From CAZQYC01 sp964597495 (GTDB lineage Bacteria > Pseudomonadota > Gammaproteobacteria > Steroidobacterales > Steroidobacteraceae), in NCBI GenBank assembly GCA_964597495.1, contig CAZQYC010000001.1, positions 62,001-126,000 on the forward strand: DNA of 64,000 bases, read 5' to 3'. Positions 1 through 8,002 of the stretch are shown piece by piece. A program made the translations under genes and the position numbers. The notes beneath the pieces were generated by a model, which worked only from the letters and a program-made list of their open reading frames with translations, was not told where the DNA came from and made no database searches. Numbering within the stretch: the stretch's first letter is position 1; each line of letters begins with the position of its first letter.

Positions 1-531
1 GCTGCTTTCATAGACGATGCCGCGCAAATCGTATTTCTCCGCGAGGCGGGCCCGCGCCGACAAGCGTTCTTGGCGCAGAAAGCGCACCTCGTCGCGAGCC
101 GCTTGCAGTTCAAGCACATTGGCGACGGTGGTGACGAGCCGCGCATCGTCCCAGGGTTTGGCGAGATAGTCGGCCGCTCCTTCCTTCACCAATTGAACGG
201 CGGTTTCCAAATGCGTCCAAGCGGTCAACAAGATAATCGGCAACCCCGGTTGGCGTTGGCGCAGATGGCGAAACAGCGTGATCCCCTCTTCGCCCGAGGT
301 GATATCACGCTTGAAGTTCATGTCTTGAATGACCAGCGACACCGTTTCACGCTCGAGTGTCGCAAGCGCGGCCGCGGGAGATTCGGCGCCGATCGTTTTG
401 AGGCCATACAATGACAAGAGCACGTCCAACGCCGTACGCACAGCCTCGCTGTCGTCCACCACCAATACGGTGTGGCCGGAATAATGTTTCCGAGTTGCTT
501 TATGACTGGACGAGGCTGAACTCAATTGCAT
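1..531 (-). CDS. NtrC-family (sigma-54) response regulator, 3' end cut by window edge
   Basis: The reverse strand is open from an ATG at 531 to base 1, giving 177 residues. A receiver domain covers about residues 20-140: acidic pair D26/D27, phospho-acceptor D70 (in SLVIQDMNF), T103 and K125 (in YLAKPW). A linker helix follows, and the last residues (LRGIVYESS) resemble the start of a sigma-54-interacting AAA+ domain, so the ATPase and DNA-binding parts probably lie outside the window. It lies 23 bp after the permease gene on the same strand, so it is probably the last gene of the HlyD/ABC operon. That operon has a sigma-54 promoter, which makes this its likely activator. The partner kinase is not in view. 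Confidence 0.85.
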   Translation of the reverse strand, partial: MQLSSASSSHKATRKHYSGHTVLVVDDSEAVRTALDVLLSLYGLKTIGAESPAAALATLERETVSLVIQDMNFKRDITSGEEGITLFRHLRQRQPGLPIILLTAWTHLETAVQLVKEGAADYLAKPWDDARLVTTVANVLELQAARDEVRFLRQERLSARARLAEKYDLRGIVYESS

Positions 532-554
532 GTTATGCAGATCTTAACGATCTA

Positions 555-1793
555 TTAAACCGTGCGTGTCGCTATTGCAGGCGACACCGACGAGGCACGT
601 TTCGCGGGCGCCCATACGGCAAGTAAGCCCATCACCCACATCAATACGACACCACCGACCAGATAATAAAGCGGCAACCGCGGCATCTCATACAACAGGC
701 TCAACTTTATACCGACCACCATTGCAGTGACGCAGCCTACTGCAACGCCTGCCGTGGTGATTAACCAATTTTCCACCAAAAAGTAACGCAGAATATGGAA
801 TCGTCTTGCGCCGATGGCACGTCGAACGCCGATCTGCTTGGTGCGCGTCGTCACGTTGAAAGCGGCCAGCCCGAAAATCCCCAATGCGGTCACCGCCAGG
901 ACAAAACCGGCAACCACCGCCAGCATCAAGGAAGTGGTGCGCTGCTCAAGACGGGTGTGGGTGGCCACCTTCGCCAGCGATAGTACGGAGTTTACGAACT
1001 GTCCGGGGTGCACTGTATCCAAATCGTGTTCCACACGGCTCATGATTTCATTCAATCGGCCGGGTTGAACGTGCCCCATGTATAACCTGCCGGGTGCAGG
1101 CGGTACGATCGCCGCCAACAGAACTTGATTCGCCAGCTCCGCTGCGGGCCTGGACCACGGCCCAGCCTGCATGCGCTCGATAATGCCGACGATGACCGCG
1201 GAACGATCATTCATGGTTAAATAAATTTGCTTTCCCAATGCGTCGCCGGCCGGATACAACTTCATCGCCAACGCATCGGTAATCATTACTTCGCTCGTCC
1301 AGCGCTCGAATGTGGCGCTTCCATCTTTTCCTGGAGGCGTTACCGCCTCCTCGCTAAAGGTTCTTCCAGCTTTGAGTTTCAAACCGAGCGATTCGAGAAT
1401 TTTGGCACTGCCGAGAAACACCGCCGCTACCTCGGTTTTTTTCCTCTCCGACGGAGACTCCGCAGAAAATCCCAACGTCCAGGACCAAGATGTACCGGAT
1501 TGCGGCATATTACTGATGATGGAGGCCGCCGTCACTCCGGGCAAAGAATTCAGGTAGCTTAAATCCTCCTTGACTCGTGCGGGATGATCCAGATTTTTCT
1601 CGCTAGAAGTGACGTTCACACAAAAGACATTATCGAGGTCGATACCCGTGGGTTGGGCATTGAACGCCAAGCGCTCATGGACCACGTACGTTACGTTCAC
1701 AAGCACGGTCAGCGCGATGGCAATTTGCATCGCTACCAACAACGGCGCAGTGCGGCTGCGGCATAAAGCACTGAGGAGAGGCCTGATTTCCAT
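555..1793 (-). CDS. MacB/FtsX-type ABC transporter permease
   Basis: 412 residues from the ATG at 1793 (MEIRPLLSALCRSRTAPLLV). One N-terminal membrane helix (about 18-38) is followed by a large periplasmic MacB-PCD-like domain, then three C-terminal helices of the FtsX domain with the typical cytoplasmic motif QIGVRRAIGARRFHIL. Members of this family do not move solute through the membrane; they couple cytoplasmic ATP hydrolysis to a periplasmic adaptor. It lies 17 bp after a second permease of the same family, and the pair likely forms a heterodimer served by the ATPase at 3345-4064. The frame stays open upstream to 2201, but that extension has no family resemblance and overlaps the preceding gene, so the later ATG was chosen. 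Confidence 0.85.
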   Translation of the reverse strand: MEIRPLLSALCRSRTAPLLVAMQIAIALTVLVNVTYVVHERLAFNAQPTGIDLDNVFCVNVTSSEKNLDHPARVKEDLSYLNSLPGVTAASIISNMPQSGTSWSWTLGFSAESPSERKKTEVAAVFLGSAKILESLGLKLKAGRTFSEEAVTPPGKDGSATFERWTSEVMITDALAMKLYPAGDALGKQIYLTMNDRSAVIVGIIERMQAGPWSRPAAELANQVLLAAIVPPAPGRLYMGHVQPGRLNEIMSRVEHDLDTVHPGQFVNSVLSLAKVATHTRLEQRTTSLMLAVVAGFVLAVTALGIFGLAAFNVTTRTKQIGVRRAIGARRFHILRYFLVENWLITTAGVAVGCVTAMVVGIKLSLLYEMPRLPLYYLVGGVVLMWVMGLLAVWAPAKRASSVSPAIATRTV

Positions 1794-1810
1794 TTTACTT
1801 GCCTTAAGAA

Positions 1811-3178
1811 TTATTGGGCTTTGAGAAAGGCCGCGGGCGGCATCCGTCCGATGCGCCAGGCCGGATAGAGCGCGGCCAATAGACCGGTGATCAGAGAAAC
1901 ACCGAGCGCCAGTAGCAGCATGTCGCCGTCCAAGTGGCCCATCGATTGCACCACCTGTGCACGGTCCTGAACATCGGAATAGATGGCCAACGGTAAATAC
2001 AGGAAAGTCCGCAAGGCCCACAATCCGCCCAGCGCAACGCCGATGCCGGCGACGCCTGCAACGAGCGAAAGTACCACTACTTCGATGACGTGCTGGCGCA
2101 TGATATCCCGACGGCTCGCTCCCAATGCACGCCGCAGCCCGGTCACCGCGGAATGACCTAGAAACTTCGCTAGCATCAGACCGAGCGTGTTCAACACGCA
2201 TACCGCCAAAAACAGCAACGCGAGCGCCACTTGGAGGCGTGTCTCATCACCGATCACGTTATTCATATTGAGCCATTCGGAAACTTTTACTATGCGGTTG
2301 TTCAGCGGCCGCGGAAAACGTCCTGAGCGTTTCTGGTCGGTGACGTAGTTATCGACGAACTGCTGATAACGTTGGCTTTGCGCACTCGATGCAAGTTCCA
2401 CCCAGTACTGCAACCAAACGCACTGGCTGTTCAACACATTCTGATAGCTATCCAGGTTGTCCTGCGCCGACATGCAAATCATGCTGCCGTTGGACAACAA
2501 CTCCAACGGTTCGGTCCAGCCGAACGGTAAATAGATTTCCTCCGGAATCTCGATCCCTCCCGCCCCGAGATCGTAGTAACGAGGTTGCGGCGCCCACGCA
2601 TCCAACACGCCGACCACGCGATAATCGCGGCCATTCAGACGAATGGACTTACCGACGCTGTTCGCGCCGCCGAATAATTTGTGATTGAGTTTTCGACCGA
2701 TGACGACCACGGCTTCGGGGGCCTCGTCAGCCGCGCGCGTCCATCCACCGCCGTACAGAAAAGGCGCATCGAACATGGCAAAAAAATCGGCGGTAGTGAC
2801 GCGCATCCTTTCACCGAAAGGCTTCACTCCCGCCGAAGGGGGCTCGATCAACCGCCAGGTCATGAACATTCTGACTTGACGCACCGGAATATCGGAGGCG
2901 TACAACGCTTTCGCATCTCGATAGGTCAATTGAAACGGCGGATATTCCGGATGACGCGGATTTGACACCTGATTCGGATCGCTGCTACGCATATCGAGCG
3001 TAACAGCACGCAAAACGCCCTCCTTCCACCAAATGGGATGGCCGGAACGACTGTGGTAAATCGTCATGGTAATCAGCGATGCGCCGATCCCCACCGCCAA
3101 CGCCAATCCCATCAAGGCAGTGAGCATGGGATTGCGCTTGAAGCTCAGCAATGCCAATCGTAAATCGTGTAGCAGCAC
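1811..3178 (-). CDS. MacB/FtsX-type ABC transporter permease
   Basis: 455 residues. A membrane helix lies near residues 18-40 (ALMGLALAVGIGASLITMTI), followed by a long periplasmic domain and three C-terminal helices of the FtsX domain. The signature loop GLRRALGASRRDIMRQHV matches the family. It is the first of two adjacent permeases and, with the ATPase upstream and the HlyD-like adaptor, makes a tripartite MacAB-like assembly. The substrate cannot be read from sequence; related systems export peptides, antibiotics or lipids. The upstream spacer of about 170 bp holds a REP-like element, so expression relative to the ATPase may be modulated there. Confidence 0.85.
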   Translation of the reverse strand: MLLHDLRLALLSFKRNPMLTALMGLALAVGIGASLITMTIYHSRSGHPIWWKEGVLRAVTLDMRSSDPNQVSNPRHPEYPPFQLTYRDAKALYASDIPVRQVRMFMTWRLIEPPSAGVKPFGERMRVTTADFFAMFDAPFLYGGGWTRAADEAPEAVVVIGRKLNHKLFGGANSVGKSIRLNGRDYRVVGVLDAWAPQPRYYDLGAGGIEIPEEIYLPFGWTEPLELLSNGSMICMSAQDNLDSYQNVLNSQCVWLQYWVELASSAQSQRYQQFVDNYVTDQKRSGRFPRPLNNRIVKVSEWLNMNNVIGDETRLQVALALLFLAVCVLNTLGLMLAKFLGHSAVTGLRRALGASRRDIMRQHVIEVVVLSLVAGVAGIGVALGGLWALRTFLYLPLAIYSDVQDRAQVVQSMGHLDGDMLLLALGVSLITGLLAALYPAWRIGRMPPAAFLKAQ

Positions 3179-3206
3179 GTCCGCTCCTTTCGTCTCTTAA
3201 GTAGTC

Positions 3207-3304
3207 TCTGATTTATTCGCGTCTCGTCATTCCGACGAAAATCGGAATCCATCTGAATCAAGACAATGGACACCGGCCTGCGCCGGTGTGACGAATAAAT
3301 CAGA
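3207..3304. repeat. REP/MITE-like element with 13-bp terminal inverted repeats
   Basis: Perfect 13-bp inverted ends, TCTGATTTATTCG at 3207-3219 and its complement at 3292-3304, enclose a 98-bp segment. Inside are two small hairpins: one around GTCATTCCGACGAAAATCGG and one in ACCGGCCTGCGCCGGT. The inner motifs resemble the dispersed REP sequences found in many proteobacteria. It sits between the ATPase and permease genes. Confidence 0.7.
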
Positions 3305-3344
3305 ATTTCCTTAATACTATGTGCCATGGTTTATATCGTGGCGC

Positions 3345-4064
3345 CTATATCGCGTCGCTTGTCTCGCGGTTATCACGATGCTCAGGTGGCCCAAAAGGCA
3401 ATGCCTCGCTGATCTGGCCATCGACAATCTGAACGCGTCGCTGCGCACGCTGCGCGAGTTCGCTGCTATGCGTCACCATCAGGATGGTGGTGCCCGCGGC
3501 ATTGATGTCCTCCAACAATTCCATGATCTGTCGCGACATCAGCGAATCGAGATTTCCCGTGGGCTCGTCGGCCAGAATCACGCGCGGGTCGCCCGCCAGA
3601 GCACGGGCGATTGCAGCGCGCTGCTGCTGACCACCGGAAAGTTGCGCAGGCAAGTGCTTGCTGCGCGAACTTAACCCCACTCTTTCGAGCGCGTCCGTTA
3701 CGCGCCGCTGACGCTCCTTCGCCATCATCCTTCGATAGCGCAGCGGCGCATCCACATTGTCGAAGATATTGAGATCGGGAATGAGATTGAAGCTCTGAAA
3801 TATGAAACCGATTTTCTCGTTGCGAATCCGCGATCGGTCGTCGTCGCTCAAGCGACTAACATCCGCGCCGTCGAGCAGATACGTGCCCGACTCGAATTCG
3901 TCGAGCAATCCTGCTACGTTCAGGAAGGTCGTTTTTCCTGAACCCGAAGGTCCCGTCACCGCCACGAACTCTCCCGACGCAACCTTCAGATGAAAGTTGC
4001 GCAGCGCATGGGTTTCCATGAGATCGCTGCGAAATATTTTTCCGATGTCTTTCATTTCGATCAT
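3345..4064 (-). CDS. ABC transporter ATP-binding protein (LolD/MacB class)
   Basis: 239 residues, the usual size for a stand-alone LolD/MacB-type ATPase. Walker A is GPSGSGKTT near residue 38, the ABC signature is LSGGQQQR, Walker B runs into the D-loop as ILADEPTGNLD, and the switch histidine is in MVTHSSEL. It powers the two FtsX-type permeases downstream. About 237 bp containing a repeat element separate it from the adaptor gene upstream, but the strand and gene order support a single operon. Confidence 0.9.
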   Translation of the reverse strand: MIEMKDIGKIFRSDLMETHALRNFHLKVASGEFVAVTGPSGSGKTTFLNVAGLLDEFESGTYLLDGADVSRLSDDDRSRIRNEKIGFIFQSFNLIPDLNIFDNVDAPLRYRRMMAKERQRRVTDALERVGLSSRSKHLPAQLSGGQQQRAAIARALAGDPRVILADEPTGNLDSLMSRQIMELLEDINAAGTTILMVTHSSELAQRAQRRVQIVDGQISEALPFGPPEHRDNRETSDAI

Positions 4065-4104
4065 TGTCGTCGCCTCACAAATCAGATCGTGGTGTTGAAT
4101 GGCG

Positions 4105-4258
4105 CTAAGTTAGGCTTTCTTAATTCCCTCTCCCCTCGCGGGATGAGGGAGAGGGGGCTGCAGCACAAAGTGTTCGCTTATCGTGTCACTTCCCCACCCT
4201 CTCCCCATCCCTCTCCCATCAAGGGAGAGGGAGCCAGAGACATCGATGCTTAACTTAG
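4105..4258. repeat. REP/MITE-like element with CCCTCTCCC hairpins
   Basis: An imperfect 11-bp terminal inverted repeat (CTAAGTTAGGC at 4105-4115, GCTTAACTTAG at 4248-4258, 10 of 11 paired) bounds 154 bp. Inside are two hairpins built from CCCTCTCCC and GGGAGAGGG arms. It fills the intergenic space between adaptor and ATPase genes and contains no credible gene. Confidence 0.6.
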
Positions 4259-4301
4259 TACCATTCATCCGTAGTGCTCACTCGTATTCAATTGCTCAGA
4301 C

Positions 4302-5612
4302 TCAATTGCTTAGGCGCACTCGCGGTGCATCGTGAAAATCGCCGAGGTTCGAAATCACGATGCGTTCGTCGGGTTTAAGCCCTTCCAAAATCTCTACTTC
4401 ACCCACGCTCATCGCGCCCATTTTTATGTTGCGCCGTTCGGCCATATCTCCCGTCACTATGTAGGCCATACCGCCCGCATCGACGAAGCCGCCCCGTTCG
4501 ACTTTGAGTACGTTCTCGCGCTCGTCCAACACCATGCGCAAGTTCACACGCTGGTTTTGCCGTAATCCGCTCGGCACATCGCCCGTGAAGCGCACACGGC
4601 CGATCACCTCGCTGCGCTGCACTTCCGGCGAAATGCCCGCGATGGTCCCTACGTAGTTTTTTCCGCTAAGCGCAACTTCGGCATTCATGCCGATGGCCAG
4701 ATCCCTCGCCGCGGACTCCGGAACGCGAAATTCGATCTCGAAGGCCGACAAATCCACCACCGTCATGAGCGGCGCGTTCTCCGCTACGGCTGCCTTTTGC
4801 GCAACCGACAAATTCCCCACTACGCCGTCGACCGGCGAACGCACGGTAAGCGACGCTACACGGCGCGCCAGATTGTCGACGACAAGACGCTGTCGGTCGC
4901 GCTCCAATCGTTTGGTCTTGAGTTCGAATTCCAAACTTTCGTTTTGCAACTTCGCATTCTCAACCGCGTGTCGGTGCTTGAGGAGCGAGCTATCGACTTC
5001 GTCGCGCGCGCGGGACACTTCCTTTTCCGCGATCACGCCGTTCTGCCATGCGGTTTCCATGCGCTTGAATTCTCGTTCCGCTGCGTGGGCCTGCACTTCG
5101 GCCAGATCGCTAACCTGCTGGTTTTGCAAGATCTGTCGGCGAACTTCGATCTCTTGCCGCTTGAGCGCAACATCGAGCGCGCCGAGCGTCGCGCGTTCGC
5201 GTTGCTGCTCGTTGCGTAACGCCGGACTGTCGATCGTCCCCAAGACTTGATCCTTGGTGACTGTATCGCCGGCCCGAACCGTGAAACCGACCGTTCCGGT
5301 AATAGGCGCATACAATGTGGGACTGTCGGCGGCGACCACGACTCCCTCGGCAGCGACGTCGCGCACAAATTTCCCCGCTGTGACGGAGGCGATGCGAATG
5401 CGTTCGCGCGGCACGACGACATCTGTATGCACCCAGCTCTTCAGGATTCCTATCGCCGCAATGCACAGCGGTACGCCGGCGATCGTGGCGAGCAATAGAA
5501 TACGTCGCTTGCGCTTCTGCATAGGAGCGCCATCCACCGCAACATCCTGAGCCGATGTATCGCGAATGGCCGTGCGCGCGCTGGACGGAAGATGCCGCAA
5601 GGAAGCCGCCAT
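4302..5612 (-). CDS. HlyD/RND-type periplasmic adaptor subunit
   Basis: 436 residues. A short cytoplasmic N-terminus precedes one membrane anchor at about residues 36-56 (RRILLLATIAGVPLCIAAIG). The periplasmic part has a lipoyl/barrel-sandwich half (ADSPTLYAPITGTVGFTV), a long alpha hairpin rich in E, R and Q (about 140-260), the second lipoyl half (VRSPVDGVVGNLSV), then beta-barrel and membrane-proximal domains. It is the first gene of the operon and should bridge the permease pair to an outer-membrane channel that is not encoded here. A 17-bp -24/-12 promoter lies about 55 bp upstream of the start. No strong ribosome-binding site precedes the ATG at 5612; an internal ATG (MQKRKRR) is an alternative start. 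Confidence 0.85.
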   Translation of the reverse strand: MAASLRHLPSSARTAIRDTSAQDVAVDGAPMQKRKRRILLLATIAGVPLCIAAIGILKSWVHTDVVVPRERIRIASVTAGKFVRDVAAEGVVVAADSPTLYAPITGTVGFTVRAGDTVTKDQVLGTIDSPALRNEQQRERATLGALDVALKRQEIEVRRQILQNQQVSDLAEVQAHAAEREFKRMETAWQNGVIAEKEVSRARDEVDSSLLKHRHAVENAKLQNESLEFELKTKRLERDRQRLVVDNLARRVASLTVRSPVDGVVGNLSVAQKAAVAENAPLMTVVDLSAFEIEFRVPESAARDLAIGMNAEVALSGKNYVGTIAGISPEVQRSEVIGRVRFTGDVPSGLRQNQRVNLRMVLDERENVLKVERGGFVDAGGMAYIVTGDMAERRNIKMGAMSVGEVEILEGLKPDERIVISNLGDFHDAPRVRLSN

Positions 5613-5665
5613 CAGAAGTACCGTTGCCTAACAAGATTACCCGGCAAGATCGCCAATTAGCATCT

Positions 5666-5682
5666 TGCAGCCATCGTGCCAA
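5666..5682 (-). promoter_or_regulatory. Sigma-54 (-24/-12) promoter of the HlyD/ABC operon
   Basis: On the minus strand the sequence reads TTGGCACGATGGCTGCA. The GG and GC dinucleotides are exactly 10 bases apart and only one core position differs from the TTGGCACG-N4-TTGCA consensus. Transcription would begin about 40 bp before the adaptor start codon. The operon ends with a sigma-54-type response regulator gene, which fits. Confidence 0.75.
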
Positions 5683-5758
5683 ACGCTCGGGCTCTCTATG
5701 AACCCTGAATTACCGGCATTTTGTGCGCCAATTGATTCGTGATAGCACGACCTTACGC

Positions 5759-5792
5759 TGTCCGCTACGCAGACCGGACACTTAAGCGGACA
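5759..5792. promoter_or_regulatory. Probable enhancer (upstream activator sequence) for the sigma-54 promoter
   Basis: The inverted repeat TGTCCG-N10-CGGACA spans 5759-5780, and a further CGGACA lies at 5787-5792. It is about 80-110 bp upstream of the -24/-12 promoter, the usual position for NtrC-family binding. The likely binder is the response regulator at 1-531. No function is demonstrated. Confidence 0.5.
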
Positions 5793-5942
5793 CCGACTGA
5801 GCGCAAGATCGATTGTCTCCGCCAAGCACGGTTGAGTTTGTGAAGCGAAGTCATGCGACCGATTTCAAGTATGCGGGAGCCTTATGCGGCTGCAGCTCTG
5901 CCGCTCAAAACCTCAACCTTAATTACTGTTAAACGCGAATCA

Positions 5943-7094
5943 TCATAAGATAGAAGGCTTAGCTATTTCTCGCTTCGCAAATTCGGACGCGAGCAAATAG
6001 AGAAATTGCTGCGGCTGACCAGTTATAAAGTCCTGAACTCGTGGACCGAAAGCGCTATTCGTAATAGTAGGAAGATGATGCGGTCGGTACCGAGTAATTG
6101 AACCAAGGTAGTAGGCCAACGCATAGATCGAAAGAAGTTGCGGCAATGTTTGATTTGCCTCACTGGCTGGGCGAAGGTACGCGTAGTGCCTGCGATACGG
6201 GGGAATGGTTGCCACAGTAGTCCACAGAAGAGGCCGCAATAGAGCGAACAATCCCTGTAGATGGTTTGCATATTTTGTGCCCTGGCATGGAGTCGGGACA
6301 ATTTGCTGAAAGCAAATGAGTGAACGCCCAGAGCCATCACTCTCCGTGCATGCAACTTGAGAGAAGGCGGCTTTCAGATGAGAATCCGAAAGAAAGGCTT
6401 GAACCGTGATCCCAATTCTTGAAAGGTCATCCGCTATGAAGTAGATATTCAACCAGAGTTCGCGCGCCGATTTGTTCAGGAACGTTCGTACGTCATGGAC
6501 AGCAACGAAACGCTCTTTTTTATTCGCCGCAGATGACCATAGTCGATGCCCAGGTAAGATCTGAGGCAGTAAGACAGGAACATTGAAGTCTTGTACACCA
6601 ACCAAACCAGAACCTGACAAAGCCCGCATGAACTCGGAGAAGTTTTGTAATAGACCTTGACCATTCGGACTTGGAAACGCCCGCAGAAATGCATCATTCA
6701 ACTCTCTATTACCGGGCGGGCGAAGCATTTCCGATAAGCCGTGCTGTGCCTTATCGAAGGTGCTTTGAGTTGCTCTCGTCAAGCAGAATGCTTTCACGAG
6801 GTTCATGAAACAGTAATACAACGCGAGCGGACGAGCTGATACCCGTTGAGCATCTATCGCCGATTCATAAAAATCACGAGCTTGGTAGATGCATGCCAGC
6901 GCTTCCGGACGCGCGGCGTTCGGACAACTAGTCTTTATTGTTTGATCAATGATAGCCCATGGATCAAGGGAGAAAAGAAGAGTTTGAAGACTGGCGTTAC
7001 CTTTGGGGCCTATCTTCGTCGGCCAGAAACTAAATGGAATTAGTTTGTTGTTGACCCTCAGCCTTTCGCCCACTCTTGGTTGAGCAAGTCGCAT
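5943..7094 (-). CDS. YaaC-like protein of unknown function
   Basis: 383 residues with the layout of YaaC-like proteins: an N-terminal half containing ALYYCFMNLVKAFCL near residues 90-105, and a C-terminal part with YALAYYLGSITRYRPHHL. The helical AxYYxFxNLxKA stretch resembles HEPN-type helices, but no complete RxxxxH nuclease motif was identified, so no activity is assigned. No membrane segment or signal peptide is evident. It stands alone on the minus strand between the ABC operon and the inferred ICE end, with AAGGGA before the ATG at 7094. YaaC-like genes are often found in accessory regions. By the att position it lies just outside the ICE. Confidence 0.6.
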   Translation of the reverse strand: MRLAQPRVGERLRVNNKLIPFSFWPTKIGPKGNASLQTLLFSLDPWAIIDQTIKTSCPNAARPEALACIYQARDFYESAIDAQRVSARPLALYYCFMNLVKAFCLTRATQSTFDKAQHGLSEMLRPPGNRELNDAFLRAFPSPNGQGLLQNFSEFMRALSGSGLVGVQDFNVPVLLPQILPGHRLWSSAANKKERFVAVHDVRTFLNKSARELWLNIYFIADDLSRIGITVQAFLSDSHLKAAFSQVACTESDGSGRSLICFQQIVPTPCQGTKYANHLQGLFALLRPLLWTTVATIPPYRRHYAYLRPASEANQTLPQLLSIYALAYYLGSITRYRPHHLPTITNSAFGPRVQDFITGQPQQFLYLLASEFAKREIAKPSIL

Positions 7095-7169
7095 AACGAA
7101 TCCCTTAGCTTCACATTCGGACGGTATCGAGCCAAGTAACCAGAAGCGACCCTCAGCTTAGCAGTATAT

Positions 7170-7370
7170 TTGGTACAGCGACTTCAAGAAGGACACAGCG
7201 GAAGTTTTGCTGGACCACAGAAAAAATGTACTAGTCACGATCTGGTCCGATACTGGGCATTGAAAAAGATCAGCGTGGCTGAGCTCCAAGAATGGATCGA
7301 TGCATTGGTCAAGCGCGTTGTGTTGGCGTTTGCGATCGACAATTCAGCTGCCGGTTCAAGCACCCAATGA
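7170..7370 (+). CDS. Small hypothetical protein (possibly a gene remnant)
   Basis: 66 codons with no recognised domain; the C-terminal part (KKISVAELQEWIDALVKRVV) looks helical. Support comes from context: its TGA overlaps the ATG of the next small reading frame (ATGA at 7367-7370), the pattern of a translationally coupled pair. The start is uncertain and it may be the 3' part of a longer, decayed gene. The neighbour is clearly broken, so this pair may be dead. Confidence 0.3.
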   Translation: MVQRLQEGHSGSFAGPQKKCTSHDLVRYWALKKISVAELQEWIDALVKRVVLAFAIDNSAAGSSTQ

Positions 7371-7586
7371 GCCACGAAAAAAACGTACTCATCTCTGCGG
7401 GCGGTGTTCGCTTAGTCCGGTTGAGACATAGTCTGGTTGAGACTTAGCTTGGCGAAGCTCAAACGGCTTCTATTGGCATTGGAAAAGAAAGTCGCTAAGG
7501 AAGAGGTATGCGAAGACAATATGGCTTACGGTGAGATCGAAGCCACCCACCTAGTTACCTCACTCACAAGATTAGGTTTTAGGTGA
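7367..7586 (+). pseudogene. Small gene disrupted by a 16-bp tandem duplication
   Basis: The frame starts MSHEKNVLISAGGVRLVRLR and soon meets a stop. Two adjacent copies of a 16-bp unit, AGTCCGGTTGAGACAT (7414-7429) and AGTCTGGTTGAGACTT (7430-7445, 14 of 16 identical), lie at the break. Removing one copy restores one frame of 68 codons including the stop, to the TGA at 7584-7586. The restored protein has a basic helical middle (LAKLKRLLLALEKKVAKEE) and no recognised family. Confidence 0.5.
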
Positions 7587-7638
7587 AAAAGCATGAAGGG
7601 GATAGGACGATCCTGGCCACTGTCTGCGGGCGGGCAGA

Positions 7639-7661
7639 TGGTGCGGCTGAGGGACTCGAAT
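7639..7661 (-). other. Putative ICE attachment site: tRNA 3'-end-like sequence
   Basis: On the minus strand this 23-bp stretch reads like a tRNA 3' end: a T-loop (TTCGAGT), CCCTC, an acceptor-like strand and terminal GCACCA, most like tRNA-Leu. It is one base short of a canonical T-stem plus 7-bp acceptor and no tRNA body precedes it, so it is not a functional tRNA. Its orientation matches a direct repeat of an intact tRNA lying beyond the integrase on the right. Confidence 0.45.
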
Positions 7662-7695
7662 GCGCGGGCTAACCCACTGAGTTCTCTACAGTCAC

Positions 7696-7742
7696 CTACC
7701 CAACTCACTCGACGCTACCCCAGAATTCTACCCCAACTCACC
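7696..7742. repeat. Three CTACC(C)CA repeats inside the inferred ICE end
   Basis: CTACCCAACTCAC (7696), CTACCCCAGAATT (7715) and CTACCCCAACTCACC (7728) are close direct repeats; read on the other strand they give GGGGTAG units. A related GGGGGTA occurs about 30 bp further right. Short repeats at this position, 35 bp inside an attachment core, could be integrase or excisionase arm-type sites. The function is inferred. Confidence 0.35.
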
Positions 7743-8002
7743 AAAAAGAGCCCTATTTTTAAGCATTTTGGGGGTATGAAAAATCACTTGTTGGCCACAC
7801 CCGCACGCAGCGTTGCGCAAATTCGCGCAATGCTCCTCGTGGACCAATTTTTGGTGTCGAACGCCATCGTGGTCTGTCGTACTTCATCGCGCCGCAGGGA
7901 TTGTGTCGAATTTTAGCAGTTGCGCGGAGCAATCGAGGAGTCTATTTAGAAGACGCCAATCCATCGCAAGCCACGCTTGCCCAGATCCATCCGGAGGCGT
8001 CC

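Noticed and set aside
1794..2201. N-terminal extension of the permease frame to 2201
   Set aside because: It lies inside the preceding permease gene and has no family resemblance; the ATG at 1793 gives the family start.
5740..5751. GATAGCACGACC, identical over 12 bp to an ICE iteron core, lying left of the ICE
   Set aside because: A single copy outside the element with no partner repeats; treated as chance or a trace that cannot be interpreted without copy counts.
5637..5825. 62-codon minus-strand frame before hlyD
   Set aside because: It runs through the sigma-54 promoter and enhancer and has no resemblance to known proteins.
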